Below are positions 52,828-62,701 of a stretch of 64,000 nucleotides of DNA, in pieces. Positions within the stretch are counted from its first letter, which is position 1; the number at the start of each line of letters is the position of its first letter. Under the pieces are notes generated by a model. That model was not told the DNA's origin. It saw only the letters and a list, made by a program, of their open reading frames with translations, and made no database searches. The translations under genes and the position numbers were made by a program. The stretch is from Zygaena filipendulae (taxonomy: Eukaryota > Arthropoda > Insecta > Lepidoptera > Zygaenidae), in the NCBI GenBank assembly GCA_907165275.2, contig OU015655.1:13218501-13282500 (forward strand), written 5' to 3'.

Positions 52828-53158
52828 GCGGTTCGGCCCGCAGTTCTCGCGCTAATTCCGGGTTAAAAAAAGTATGTTTCCTATGTCCTTTATACTCCTG
52901 ACACAGTTGAAATGAAATGAAATGAAGTTTATTCGTTACGACTACAATTAAATAAAATGGGTTAACAAAAAGCAGCACAAACTGTCGCAACAAAAAGGCA
53001 ACCAGCTCAGCATAAGCCGGGAACCATTAGGGGCCCGACGCTGGTCTTCCGCTGGAGCCGCGTGTGGCGTCACGGGTGTGGGCGCAGAGTGAAAAAAAAA
53101 TTTGAAAAAATTTTCAACGCAGTCGAGGCGTGAAAGCGTAACAAACAAACAAACTCAT
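52828..53158 (-). mobile_element. Helitron-like element interrupted by the (ATGAA)n repeat
   Basis: CTGGCGGTTCGGCCCGCAG to ACTCCTGACACAG, interruption, then GAGGCGTGAAAGCGTAACAA. Confidence 0.5.
52911..53122 (-). repeat. Dispersed repeat with (ATGAA)n end, copy 2 (nested)
   Basis: Same order as 13817-14015: pentamer run, GGCAACCAGCTCAGCATAAG, GGGCCCGACGCTGGTCTTCC, GTGGCGTCACGGGTGTG. Confidence 0.6.
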
Positions 53159-53804
53159 TTGCATGCGATAGAGTTCCTTGGCTAGGGTGTGTATAGTCAG
53201 CACCAGAAATATGGTAATCACTATTGACTTTTGAATCTTATACCAACAGTGTCTACACCTTTCCGATGGTGACTGTACGTAGGTTCTCCCGCCTGAGCTG
53301 CCTAGGGGCATTAATTACGAATCGTATACAAAGTCGGTACAGGCCCCCGGGGCACGCCGGCAGCCAGCGCCGCGCCGCGCCGCTTTGCTTTCGTTCTGAA
53401 ACGTGCTCAAGTACTTATCAAAGGATAGGTATACAAAAATATAATACCTATATAAATATATTATAACATACGTACATGCCTTAGATATTATTACATACTT
53501 ACATGCCTTGTAAGGCCCATTTTTTTTGGAATATTGATTTAAAAAAAATTAGAAATAGTTTAAGAAAACAACTTTATCTCCTATTTGGTACTCATTTATT
53601 TGTGAATAAAATTAACTTACAAATCGATATATTCAATAAAATAACTTTTAGAAAATATTTGTTTTCCAAAACCTCGAAAGTGGACCTTCCTGGGAATATG
53701 GATAATTATAACGCAGGCTAACAATACTCACGTAATTTATACCTAAACGCTAATACAATACACATATACATATATACATAATAACAATGAAGTGGAAATA
53801 GATT

Positions 53805-53990
53805 AAAAGAAGGTTGGAGTTCCAGCGGGAGTTCCGAAACTCACACTAGTGAATAAACGAAACGGTCGGATCAATTTTGACGGAACTTTCACTGCTTATT
53901 AGCTAATGTTATAAGGAGTAAATTAGGCTACTTTGGAGTTCATGCGGGCATACAGAAACTCACGCGGATAAAACCGCGGAGCAGAGCTAG
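53805..53990 (+). mobile_element. Helitron-like element, degenerate
   Basis: GGAGTTCCAGCGGGAGTTCC, AGGAGTAAATTAGGCTACTT, end ACCGCGGAGCAGAG then CTAG|T. Followed by an (ACAAT)n microsatellite at about 53993-54016. The preceding 53160-53804 holds a weakly GC-rich patch at 53335-53400 and nothing else. Confidence 0.55.
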
Positions 53991-54207
53991 TATACAATAC
54001 AATACAATACAATACAAGTATAAATAGGCAATCAACCCGGTGCTTGGGATTGAACTCGATAAAAGCCTGCCATTTTCGAGTTAAACATCTTTATACAATA
54101 AAAGTTGTGTACAAGTGCTCCATATTCAAAATGCTTTTTCTCACAATTTGGGTCATTTATTGAGAATATTTCCTTGCATCAAAGACTACACATATAAAAA
54201 AAAATTA

Positions 54208-54313
54208 AGTGTCTATTTGTAATTCCAAACTAACAGCTTTTCACTAAATACATCAAGTAGATACGATACTTTTATTTTAAACTCACGCGGGTGAAACTGC
54301 GGGGCACAGCTAC
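54208..54313 (+). mobile_element. Helitron-like element, short
   Basis: GTCTATTTGTAATTCCAAAC, ACTCACGCGGGTGAAACTGC, GGGGCACAGCTA. Related to 21744. Confidence 0.6.
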
Positions 54314-54389
54314 TTCTAACTAATATTAAATGCGAATGTGTGTACCTAGATAGGGCCGTTGACCTTTCAGCCAGAAACACGTACTTACT

Positions 54390-54520
54390 GTTCTATGAGC
54401 GAAGCCGCGGGAAAATCCGTCCAATAGTTTTGTTCAATAGTTTTCGAGTTTATCGCCAGCATACAGACATACAGTCAGACGCGGCGGAGGACTTTGTTTT
54501 ATAATGCGTAAGGAATAAGG
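54390..54520 (+). mobile_element. Lepidopteran repeat tail
   Basis: GAGCGAAGCCGCGGG, AATAGTTTTCGAGTTTATCG and GCGGCGGAGGACTTTG, as at 13733. The next stretch, 54521-55294, has a weak 65-codon frame at 54683 (not believed) and otherwise nothing. Confidence 0.4.
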
Positions 54521-55294
54521 ATAATATTTCAGCAGTTACTAGGACTAACGCCATCAATATTTAAAGGTTGATTCTTTGTAAAAAACGTTGATTTTTTTCT
54601 TCATATAACATCACCGTAGTTTTTAATTGGTTCTTTTTTTTACATAAACATTGGTTTTAAAATTTAATCGATTGCTTAAATTTTGAGTCCTTTTCCAATG
54701 AAAGGCAACGAGCCTGTTTTTAGATTTTCGAATTGCCTTATCGCAGAGAAAATAATTCAACTAGAGAGGATACACGTTGGCGGGGCAGGCGCACCCGGTT
54801 GCAAAGGAAGTGAGAGCGAATGCTCTGTTATGCCGTCTTATGAACATATTCTTTTCTCTGCGGTTTGCCGTTGCGGTTGAAACAGCTAGAAGGATCACCC
54901 TTGGCACAGATAATATAATAATGTAATTGTACTTATTTTATCTTTATGGTATCAAATAAACTTTTTTCTATACTATTTTCCTACCCTTAGTTTTTAATTA
55001 GTAGTTTAATATTAAAACCAATGTCGTCGGGTGATTTAAGTGCGCAAAACTATTTATTACACCCAAAAATATATTCGTTAACGCAACGAAATTGGTTACT
55101 TTAATCTGGTCATTGTTTTCAAAATAACTTTAAAATTGGGAGTATTGTATACCGTAGAAAATATATTCGGGATGCCACCAATTAAGTTTTGGGAGAGTTA
55201 GAGCATTTGCTCTAACTTCCGTTACGAGTTTGGCGCGTCCGTGTCGCCTACATGGCCTCTGCAGTTAATAGGTGGTACATTATTGTCTCTGTGG

Positions 55295-55390
55295 TGTGAA
55301 CCGTTCGCCCGGGGCGACGCGGGCCGAGCTGCCCCAGCTCGCGGCTGCACGAGCGCCCCGGGCGCGGCGCAACCACACCACCCACCCACG
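55295..55390. promoter_or_regulatory. GC-rich islet 3 with two inverted CGCCCGGGGCG motifs
   Basis: Motifs at 55306-55316 and, inverted, at 55354-55364, bracketing GAGCTGCCCCAGCTC, itself palindromic. About 2.4 kb upstream of the KCTD-type start codon. Confidence 0.4.
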
Positions 55391-55455
55391 CCGAATGAAG
55401 TCTCAGCAATGTCACGTTAGGTACCTACCTACCTGACATTATTTATTTGACAGAT

Positions 55456-55595
55456 ACTAGCGGTGCCCGCGATGCCACCCGCGTGAGTTTCGGAATTCCC
55501 GCAGGAACTCATAAGTTTCTTAAATACTTACAAATCTTCTACTGACATTTACGAACACAACATAATATATTCACATCGGTCGAGCTGTGGTTTTT
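55456..55595 (-). mobile_element. Helitron-like element, degenerate
   Basis: CTAGCGGTGCCCGCGATGCC, ACCCGCGTGAGTTTCGG, TTCACATCGGTCGAGC. Confidence 0.5.
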
Positions 55596-55760
55596 ATATT
55601 TGCTCGACTAACGAAGGCGAAGGATTTTTATATGTACCTACCTTAGAGAAGATTATACATATTATAAGTAGGTAGGTACGTGTGTAGTTTCCTATGGTTC
55701 TTTGGAGGTCGTGCGTAAAGGTATAGGTACCTAATATACTAAGTTGTTCTAGAGTTTATG

Positions 55761-55884
55761 TAAAGCCCGCTCCACATTGACGCGAGAATCTTGCGAGAAA
55801 ACCACGAGAAACGGCGGAGAACATCGGCTCCACATTCACGTTCTGATTTTCTCGCGTTCTGGCGAGAATGTGGAGCGGGCTTAA
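55761..55884. mobile_element. 124-bp hairpin MITE
   Basis: AAAGCCCGCTCCACATTGAC pairs with GAGAATGTGGAGCGGGCTTA; inner GCGAGAA/TTCTCGC blocks extend the hairpin almost to the middle. Confidence 0.7.
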
Positions 55885-55984
55885 GTGTTAGGTATATATT
55901 GTCTGTGGTGTAACATACAACACAACATAATATTATGTGCGATCGATTTACAACCAAAGTCTCGGTAATATCACTATCAAATAT

Positions 55985-56199
55985 GTACCTATATCACTTA
56001 TAAAAAGCACCCTATGTCCCTCTTCGTACCCCTGACAGCGTGTATTATCCAAAATTTCATTACGATCGGTTTGTAACAAAAAAAAATTACATTTTGTATA
56101 CACGTACAGAAAAGGCCATAGGTTGCTTTTATCCCGGGATTCCCGAGGGAACTCCCGGGATTAATTAATTGACACGGGTAAAACTGCGGGGACAGCTAG
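55985..56199 (+). mobile_element. Two abutting Helitron-like fragments
   Basis: 55985-56060 is a minus-type body (GTACCCCTGACAGCGTGTAT). 56098-56199 is a plus-type 3' end (TTCCCGAGGGAACTCCCGG ... GGACAGCTAG). 56200-56600 downstream has nothing recognised. Confidence 0.5.
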
Positions 56200-56600
56200 A
56201 CAAATGCTATAAAAAGATGAATTTGGCCCGCGTAAAAACTCTGTTCTGTAAATGTATAGTTTTTCATATCAAAATACGAATATACCCTAGTCGGAGAAAA
56301 AATTACGTCCATCGCGTAGTTCCTTTTGCTTTACCGAGGGGCTAATTATAACAAGCGCCTCGGGCACTCTTAATCCCTTTCTATAAAGATTTACGTATAT
56401 ATACAATTTAATGGCAGCGTTCTAAAAGGGCCACCCGAGGCGGTCGATTTAATTAGTCCCATATATGTAAGGTAAAATAGTAAACTCCCGAATTTGCGTC
56501 CCGACTCCCGAGTAAGGATGACATTACAATACGCTCGCTGTAACTACGCATCCGGAAGAAGGCTATCGCTGCGAAACAAAGCTAGCGTACCTATACTAAA

Positions 56601-57112
56601 ATAGTATATTTCATTACAAGTGCGGAAAGGCTGTCATTGCAAAGAGTTCCGACAAATGTACAAGTGCGGAAAGGCTGTCATTGCAAAGAGTTCCGACAAA
56701 TGTCGACCCGAGCCGAGGCGCAGCCGAAGGTGAGGGTTGACAGTCGGAACTCTTTGCAATGACGGTTCCGCACGTGTACTGAACAACTATTTTTAATACA
56801 GTTGCGAAAAAAATGAAGAAATTTAGTAAAACAATAAAAACACAAACTCAACTAAGTTCCAACTGTGATCAAGAGATGGCGCTAGTCGTATTAGTAATAC
56901 GAAACCTACGTTGCGCAATACAAAAAGTGTGTCAAAGTCGTTTCGCCATTTTTGACAGTTGGGAAAGAGAACGCACGAGTTCGGAAAAGGTAAAGAAAAA
57001 GCTCGAGTATGTAATAGCCCACTTTCCGAACGCTATACGTCCCTGCAATATGCCACTTTTTGAGCAACTGTATTAAAAACAGCCTTTCCGCACTTGTAAT
57101 GAAATATACTAT
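56601..57112. mobile_element. 512-bp TIR element with 34-bp perfect TIRs and an 87-codon frame
   Basis: ATAGTATATTTCATTACAAG then TGCGGAAAGGCTGT at the left is exactly inverted at the right. A 44-bp subterminal unit (GTGCGGAAAGGCTGTCATTG...) is present twice in tandem (56617-56704) and again inverted near 56745. A frame at 56813-57076 (MKKFSKTIKTQTQ ... MPLFEQLY) has no recognisable domain. Confidence 0.75.
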
Positions 57113-57642
57113 AGTCAGTCATGTAGGTTAATAAAAATATTGGACACGATTTTTTTCTATTTTAACCCTTTCACCGTCACGTTTTTGTTGCTTTAGTTAA
57201 GGCTACAAAAACAAGGCCTGCATTACCTCCAGACCATACAATTTAGGCATGAATTTCTCTAGTGTTGGGAATGTTTAATTTAATCAAATAAATACAGAAG
57301 TAAGTGCAGTGGTTTATTATAACAGTAATGTAATATTACGTTTCTGGCCCCAGGCGCACGTCTTTCGTAGATTGTGATATTACAGGAATGGCGGGGAAAG
57401 GGTTAACGTAACCAAAAAATAACGGCGACACATTAAGACGAAATGTCCCGTGTCGTCACGCCTTACCACAGTTTATAAATACGACGCGGCGTTGTGAAAT
57501 CACGAGCCCCCATTCCTAAACTTTAATCTACCGAGTGTTTTCTCATTAATTTGAAAAAGAAAATATGCGTGTCTATTAGTTTTTTATTAGTTTTCTATTA
57601 GTTTTTTTTTAACAGACCGATCAAATAGAATTTTGTTTTTCA
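57113..57642 (-). mobile_element. CRE-bearing MITE, diverged, with nested piggyBac-type MITE
   Basis: AATAAAAATATTGGACACG, then after the nested insertion GTAACCAAAAAATAACGGCG and GTGTCTATTAG. CRE sites are mutated. Its end lies about 50 bp before the first coding exon of the KCTD-type gene. Confidence 0.65.
57166..57402. mobile_element. 237-bp nonautonomous piggyBac-type MITE at TTAA
   Basis: TTAA|CCCTTTCACCG ... CGGGGAAAGGG|TTAA. TTAA duplication with CCCTTT ends is the piggyBac signature. Excision restores the CRE MITE body. Confidence 0.8.
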
Positions 57643-57691
57643 TCTCACTGATTTAGTTTCATTTCTCGCTTTCCAGACACGTACTACCACA

Positions 57692-57849
57692 ATGATGCCA
57701 ATAAAAAGCAGTCCAGTTGAGGAGAGTAGCTGCCCTCCGGTAGAGAACGCGGGGATCCCGCGCGTGGCCCGAACCTCCACGTTCGACGCGCCTGTGCACA
57801 TCGACGTCGGCGGGACTATATACACGTCATCGTTAGAAACACTGACGGC
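57692..57849 (+). CDS. twz: Tiwaz-like exon A: N-terminus and start of BTB
   Basis: 52 codons plus 2 nt; donor GTTAGT at 57850. Translation starts [14 protein letters not shown] and reaches [16 protein letters not shown]. Upstream, CGCTTTCCAG|ACACGTACTA (AG at 57675-57676) is a credible acceptor, so the exon probably starts at 57677 and an upstream exon, coding or not, is likely; no in-frame stop lies between them. Confidence 0.82.
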
Positions 57850-60800
57850 GTTAGTTTCTTTTTCTTTCTTTCTTCTTCTTATTGGCTTTCGCATTTAATG
57901 AATTTAGCCAGTTTCAAGTTAAATAAGTTAATTAAATACACAAATCAGCGTTTCGCATCCTTGTACGGTTTGAACTTGTAAGCCATGGTACTGAATAGAC
58001 TGCAAGAACTTTCTCGGAGCTCTTGGAGTAAACCGAAGAATCAGCTCGAAAATTTTCTGGAGCACATAAAAAACTCGTCACTGTGAAAATTATTGTCCAA
58101 TACAGCACTTTATAACACAACAAAATCCACTTTTACCTAACCATTTTTTATCGATATGAAAATAAATGACCGAGCCGCCATCTTTGATTGCCGCCAAAAA
58201 ACTCCAGCGTTAGTTTCTTGCTAATTTTTATACGGCACCCCAAAAAAAATGACCGAGATCGCTCGCGCTTGTTCTGAAGCGAACTTATACGTAGGCACCA
58301 AAACGGTGCCGATACCGAAGCATCGTTTTACCCCCTTATCTGCCCCCTAAGCCAAGTTGACCATCTATAAAATCGTTATCGCTATAGGATACTAACGAAT
58401 GCATCGTCATGTCGCGTGGTCAAGTAAATCGTCCAATCAAAAGTCCAAGATAAATAATAATCAAGTGTGATGAACACCGGGTTACACATTCCAGTTTTTA
58501 TTATCTATACATATAAAATGCTTTGTCCTGAATGACTGATCGCCGGATCAACGCACAGTTGATCAGTTGATTTTTAATTTATTAAGGCTTGGCAACTAAG
58601 CCTTTAGCCAGGTAAAATAAAAGAGTTCCCAATGTTGCAATGTTTCAGATTCCCTGAATCCCGGCTGGCGATGATGTTCAACGGCACCATACCGATAATC
58701 CTCGATGCTCTGAAGCAGCACTACTTTATCGACCGCGACGGGGAGATGTTCCGGCACATACTCAATTATTTGAGATATAAAAAACTTTTGTTGCCCGACG
58801 ATTTTCATAATTTGGAGTTGTTGCTGCATGAGGCCCACTTCTTCGGTTTAAAAAGTAAGTTGTCCTCAATTTAATATCTACTTACAATATCGTTGGTTGT
58901 CCTTACTATAACTTAGTGAGTTTATTGATTTGTTTGCTTGTGTCTTGATTTGTTTGTATCTCTTACTTTATAAGTACAATTACAATCTTCTTCTTTTTTT
59001 TTTAAATTGCTTCTACTGTGTTGCTTTTCTTACAGTGACTCCGCTAATGTCACGTAGTTAAAAAGTAAACGTAGGAGGTCGAGTAAGATCTGGATGGTTA
59101 ACTGGTAGAAAATGCCGCAAGGCATTAAGTTCGCCATTAGTACTTTTTTGTGCAATAAAAAATGAATAAATAAAATAAATAAATAAAATCGATGATGACG
59201 ACTGACGGTAACTTATAGTTCTAAGAACCAGCTGACGATTACAAGTGATTGTAACCAATCCTAAGTACCTAATAAATAGCTTTTGAATTTTTTTTTTGAT
59301 GGAAGTAATATTACCCAGAACCTGAGTTTACCTACAGTAAACATAATTTAAGAATGTTAGCATTGACATTGGATAGATATGTCAAATCGTCAATCCACAA
59401 GGCGGAAGTTGAGGACGTAAGGAGAGGCAAAAGTACACTCGTATATACAAATTGTTAGCGTCTATAAATTTGGCAAGTTACTTAACAAAGGAGAGAAGGC
59501 GAGTGATGAAATGCTGTTCGTTTTTTTGGGTTCGTAATTAAGTAGGTGTCAGGAGGTTTGTATTAAAGAAAATTGAGAGTTCCTTCGGGAATTCCGAAAC
59601 CGCCGCGGGTGAAACCGTGGGGCACGGCTAGTGGTATTATAAGTACCTCTTAAATTGGTTGCATACAGACTCTTGATGATAAAATGTCATATAAAAAGAA
59701 TATGATTTGACACTGAAAAATACATATACGGTAAAAGAATATGTGAATATTAATGTTTCTGTCCGTTTTTATTAAAATAAGTTGTGCCCCGCGGTTCCAC
59801 TCACTTGAGTTTCGGAATCCCCGCAGGAACTCCATAAGAGCCTAAATTACTCCTCATATTATTAGCTAGTTAGCAGTGGCCAGTGTAAGTCCCGTAAAAC
59901 CAATGCTATTTTAAGTTAATACATATTATAAAATATCATTGGGTCTAACGGTTTCGAAGATTCACCCGCGTGAGCTCCAAACTTTTATTCTTCTTCTCTT
60001 CACAATAAAAACACAACAAAAAAGAATTAGCGAAATTGGTACAACCACTTCGAAGTTTTTTATTTAATAATTTAAGTATACCTATCTATATTAGAGAAGT
60101 TTTGGGGGCAGAATTTGAATTCGATATCATATTATTCAAGTAACCTCTGGTGACTTCTTAACTAATCTTTAACCAACATTATAATTTGTTTTTATTACAG
60201 ACATGGTAATCGATTTAGTTAAGTTAAAAAGACGAAAAGAAAAGGCCGCTGGCGCTGGGAAGCATGGGCTAGAAGTGCCCGTCCAAGCCGTTCAGGTGAA
60301 ACAAGAGGTCGATGCGCCTACAGAGGAAGATCAAAACCAACCAAGTATATCAATTAATGTACGTAACATATAATATCTTTACTTACTTATAAAGAAGTTT
60401 GTAAGTACTTCACTTTAGGGACGTGTAGTGATGTTGGATTAGGGGATAGGGTAATTTCCTCTTGATATAGAGTTAATACGGACATTACGAAAATGACGCG
60501 GGTGAGACCGCCAAGGGAACAAAATATATCCGCAAGGCTCCAGCGGAAGAGCAGCGTCGGGTGGTCTTTGCCACTACCCCACTTATGCTGAGCTGGTCGC
60601 CCTTTTGTCTCAACGCAGAGTCCACAGTCAATGTTTCAGTTGTTGAAATCTTAAGTGTTTTCATTATTTTCAAGTAGGAAGGTGTCCGTTTCTCAATCGT
60701 CGGATGGTGTCCGCCTGGCGGGTGGGTCGCGCACACTGTCATTCGCATTTTGTGTTTTTTACGCAACCGCAAAATTTGTCTACTCTGAATAACTCTTCTG

Positions 60801-62552
60801 GGGAGGTCCGAAATCTTGGTAAAAGTCTGACTTGTCTAGTCAAATGAAGAATTTTTCCGACTTTCAGACTTCGTAATACAAAACTTCAGGAACTATTACC
60901 TGCTCATTCTTATTCTAAGTTTTTCAGAGAAATGTTTTCACAACGGAAAATCTTATGATTAGAGGACAGTGTAATTTCAACCTGATAGATAGTTCCTACG
61001 AAAGTTCCACAACTTTCATTATTAAGTATCTTTATACTTGTTCCTCTCTCCGCGATTTCTCAGTTTCACCATTTTCACCTTAGGCGCTGAATTCCGGACA
61101 AGTAATGAGACATGTAACAACAACAAGAGGGGATGTAAAAGGAAATTTCGAACCGTCCACAGTCTCACAAGAAAATCAACAAAAATTAACTGCATCAGTT
61201 CGAGTACGTACCTATTCACAATTGGAGTATAAATAAGTTCGTGCCGGTTTTTCTCGAAAATTTAAGCTTTATTGCGAAAAATTGGTTATCCATTCAATGT
61301 TTAAAGTATTGTCTGTCGCTAGCCACTACTTTTCCCCGTCTTCTGGCAAGTGACGGATTCCATCGCGAAAAAAGATGGGCTCTTTGACCGCTATCCATGC
61401 ATCGTTCCCTTTTTTGACTTTATCTTAATTGGGGAAGTGCTGGGCAGCCAGTTGGTCGCATCCATCGGAAGAGATTGTAAACGGAAGGAGCCAATGGCTG
61501 GGCTATACGGCGGGTAGGATAGGACTTCCCATTTGGGCATTTCTAAGTATGATTTAACAGGTGGCGCAACATATGGTCGAACTAATGCTAATGATAATAA
61601 TTAATGTTGCAAAATAACTTTGTCGTGCCCGAAGTTTTGGATTATCGTAATGAATCCACTTTTCATCGCCAATCACAATTCGATGCAGAAAATCCTATCT
61701 TAGTTGGAGCAGTTGTTCAGTGTTCACACGTGAGAAAACGCCGTTCGATGTCTCTGACTACAATTCGTACGGCACCCAATTTTCTAACTTTCGTATCATT
61801 ACCATTGCTTTTAAACAATGGCAAATGGCTGATTATGTGACCCCATGTTTTTTGCGAGTTCCACTTGCGTTTTTGATGGATCTTCATCGAGCCTTGCCTC
61901 CAACTCTTCATCCTCAAACTTTGGTGGCCCTCTAAGTCGTTGTTCGGACCACATCTAAATTGCCACTTTTAAACCGTGCCAATCACCTCGTCACATTTGT
62001 TCAGCTAGAGCTAGGTCACCATAAACTCCCACTAATATACATCTTTCGGCCACCTTTTTCTTTATATTGAAGTAATGAAGTAAAACTCCCCGCAAAAACA
62101 CATTCGGTACAAAAGTTGTCATTTTCTGAAAAAGAAAGCCTGATGATGATGACTCTTCAAAATGACAGTGTTGCCAGATGAAATAATGGAATAATAAACT
62201 AGTAGCGAGATCTGTTATCAAAACTGCACGAACTTTTTATACTCCTAATAATATAATATTAATAATATTATATGGTCAAGAATAATTTAGGTTTTGTATC
62301 AGGGAATATTCTAATTTCATCCTGATATAGTTTCTGCTGGGATTCCGACACTGACGCGAGTGTAAGAGTTACTTGGTGAATGGTTACGAGTACCAAATTT
62401 AATCCCTAAATTAGAATTTAAGATAATTTCATCCTTCACTATTTTGCCCTTAGGCTTGGATGAATTCGCAAAAAGCCATGAGACATGTGACAACAACAAG
62501 GGGGGAGGTAAAACGGGAAGTCGAACCGTCCTCACTAGAAAAAAAACAATAA
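57692..62552 (+). CDS. twz: KCTD1/KCTD15-type BTB protein (insect Tiwaz-like), partial gene
   Basis: Exons A 57692-57849, B 58649-58854, C 60201-60358, plus candidates D 61084-61203 and E 62454-62552. A+B+C give 174 residues. The BTB/T1 domain runs from about residue 34 to 122 ([20 protein letters not shown] ... [20 protein letters not shown] ... [12 protein letters not shown]). The N-terminal GIPRVAR before the BTB recalls the KCTD1/15 NQGIPTPAQ stretch. In vertebrates these oligomeric proteins bind AP-2 and repress it; that role here is inference. The family's C-terminal domain is not in the window, so the gene should continue to the right. The symbol rests on resemblance, not on a search. 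Confidence 0.75.
57990..58215. repeat. Diverged dispersed repeat, copy 2 (intron A-B)
   Basis: CTGCAAGAACTTTCTCGGAG and, further on, AAAATAAATGACCGAGCCG with TTTGATTGCCGCCAAAAAAC, in the same order as 40930-41115. Confidence 0.4.
58504..58575 (+). mobile_element. Helitron-like 5'-end fragment, CTTTGTCCTGAATGACTGA family
   Basis: A|TCTATACATATAAAATGC, CCTGAATGACTGATCGCC, GATCAACGCACAG. Ends about 70 bp before exon B. Confidence 0.6.
58649..58854 (+). CDS. twz: Tiwaz-like exon B: main part of BTB domain
   Basis: Acceptor AATGTTTCAG, donor GTAAGT at 58855. 206 nt, phase 2 in, phase 1 out. Encodes [40 protein letters not shown] and [20 protein letters not shown], the diagnostic KCTD1/15 block [11 protein letters not shown] included. 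The intron before it (57850-58648) contains a diverged repeat and a Helitron-like scrap. Confidence 0.9.
59090..59290 (+). mobile_element. Non-LTR retrotransposon 3'-tail fragment
   Basis: CTGGTAGAAAATGCCGCAAG, GGCATTAAGTTCGCCATTAG and a T-rich end; then GATTACAAGTGATTGTAACC with AATAAATAGCTTTTGAATTT, which is also present inverted at 46262-46340. The rest of the B-C intron (58855-60200) is AT-rich with Helitron scraps. Confidence 0.5.
59575..59631 (+). mobile_element. Helitron-like 3'-end fragment
   Basis: TTCCTTCGGGAATTCCGAAA, CCGCGGGTGAAACCGTGG, GGCACGGCTAG|T. Confidence 0.6.
59785..59900 (-). mobile_element. Helitron-like fragment
   Basis: GTTGTGCCCCGCGGTTCCAC, TCACTTGAGTTTCGGAATCC, GCAGTGGCCAGTGTAAGTCC. 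Confidence 0.5.
60201..60358 (+). CDS. twz: Tiwaz-like exon C: post-BTB basic linker with a PsiKxE motif
   Basis: Acceptor TTTTTATTACAG, donor GTACGT at 60359. 158 nt; ends in phase 0. Encodes [20 protein letters not shown], a basic stretch, then [18 protein letters not shown] fits the SUMO consensus PsiKxE. Reading on without splicing reaches TAA at 60371-60373, so an unspliced terminal form is possible. Confidence 0.75.
61084..61203 (+). CDS. Candidate Tiwaz-like exon D (linker exon duplicate)
   Basis: Acceptor TTTTCACCTTAG, donor GTACGT at 61204. Exactly 40 codons, phase 0 both sides: [20 protein letters not shown] then [20 protein letters not shown]. It is fully open in the phase exon C requires. 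It is strongly similar to 62454-62552 with mostly third-base differences, and more loosely to exon C (VK..., EP, QENQ). Here the PsiKxE motif reads VKGN. Not supported by transcripts. Confidence 0.5.
61223..62246 (-). pseudogene. Mariner transposase relic with TIRs, between exons D and E
   Basis: TIRs GGAGTATAAATAAGTTCGTG and (inverted) CACGAACTTTTTATACTCC. Minus-strand fragments in order: [20 protein letters not shown] with [83 protein letters not shown]. Order and motifs match mariner-family transposases. The segment carrying the second catalytic Asp is deleted, the third Asp (PYSPD) reads Ala, and frameshifts and stops are present. Confidence 0.82.
62454..62552 (+). CDS. Candidate Tiwaz-like exon E (duplicate, ends in stop)
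   Basis: Acceptor ATTTTGCCCTTAG; 32 codons then TAA at 62550-62552: [20 protein letters not shown] then [12 protein letters not shown]. In phase with exons C and D. VKRE again fits PsiKx[10 protein letters not shown] is shared exactly with exon D. It could be an alternative last exon or a decayed copy that lost its donor. Confidence 0.42.
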   Translation, partial: AWMNSQKAMRHVTTTRGEVKREVEPSSLEKKQ

Positions 62553-62701
62553 TAATAATAATACCTAACCATAATCACCATTCAGAAAGTGTGATACGAG
62601 TAATATTTAAAAAAATGTACTCCTCATAGGATAAAACAGTCCTGTAACATTAGTATTTAGCCCATAAAACTAATTAAGTAATAATAGGTATAATTATTTT
62701 A

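Noticed and set aside
54683..54880. 65-codon plus-strand frame
   Set aside because: No domain, no splice sites, and composition similar to flanking DNA.
60371..60373. TAA after exon C as the only end of the KCTD-type protein
   Set aside because: The family has a conserved C-terminal domain and a good GTACGT donor precedes the stop; kept only as a possible unspliced form.
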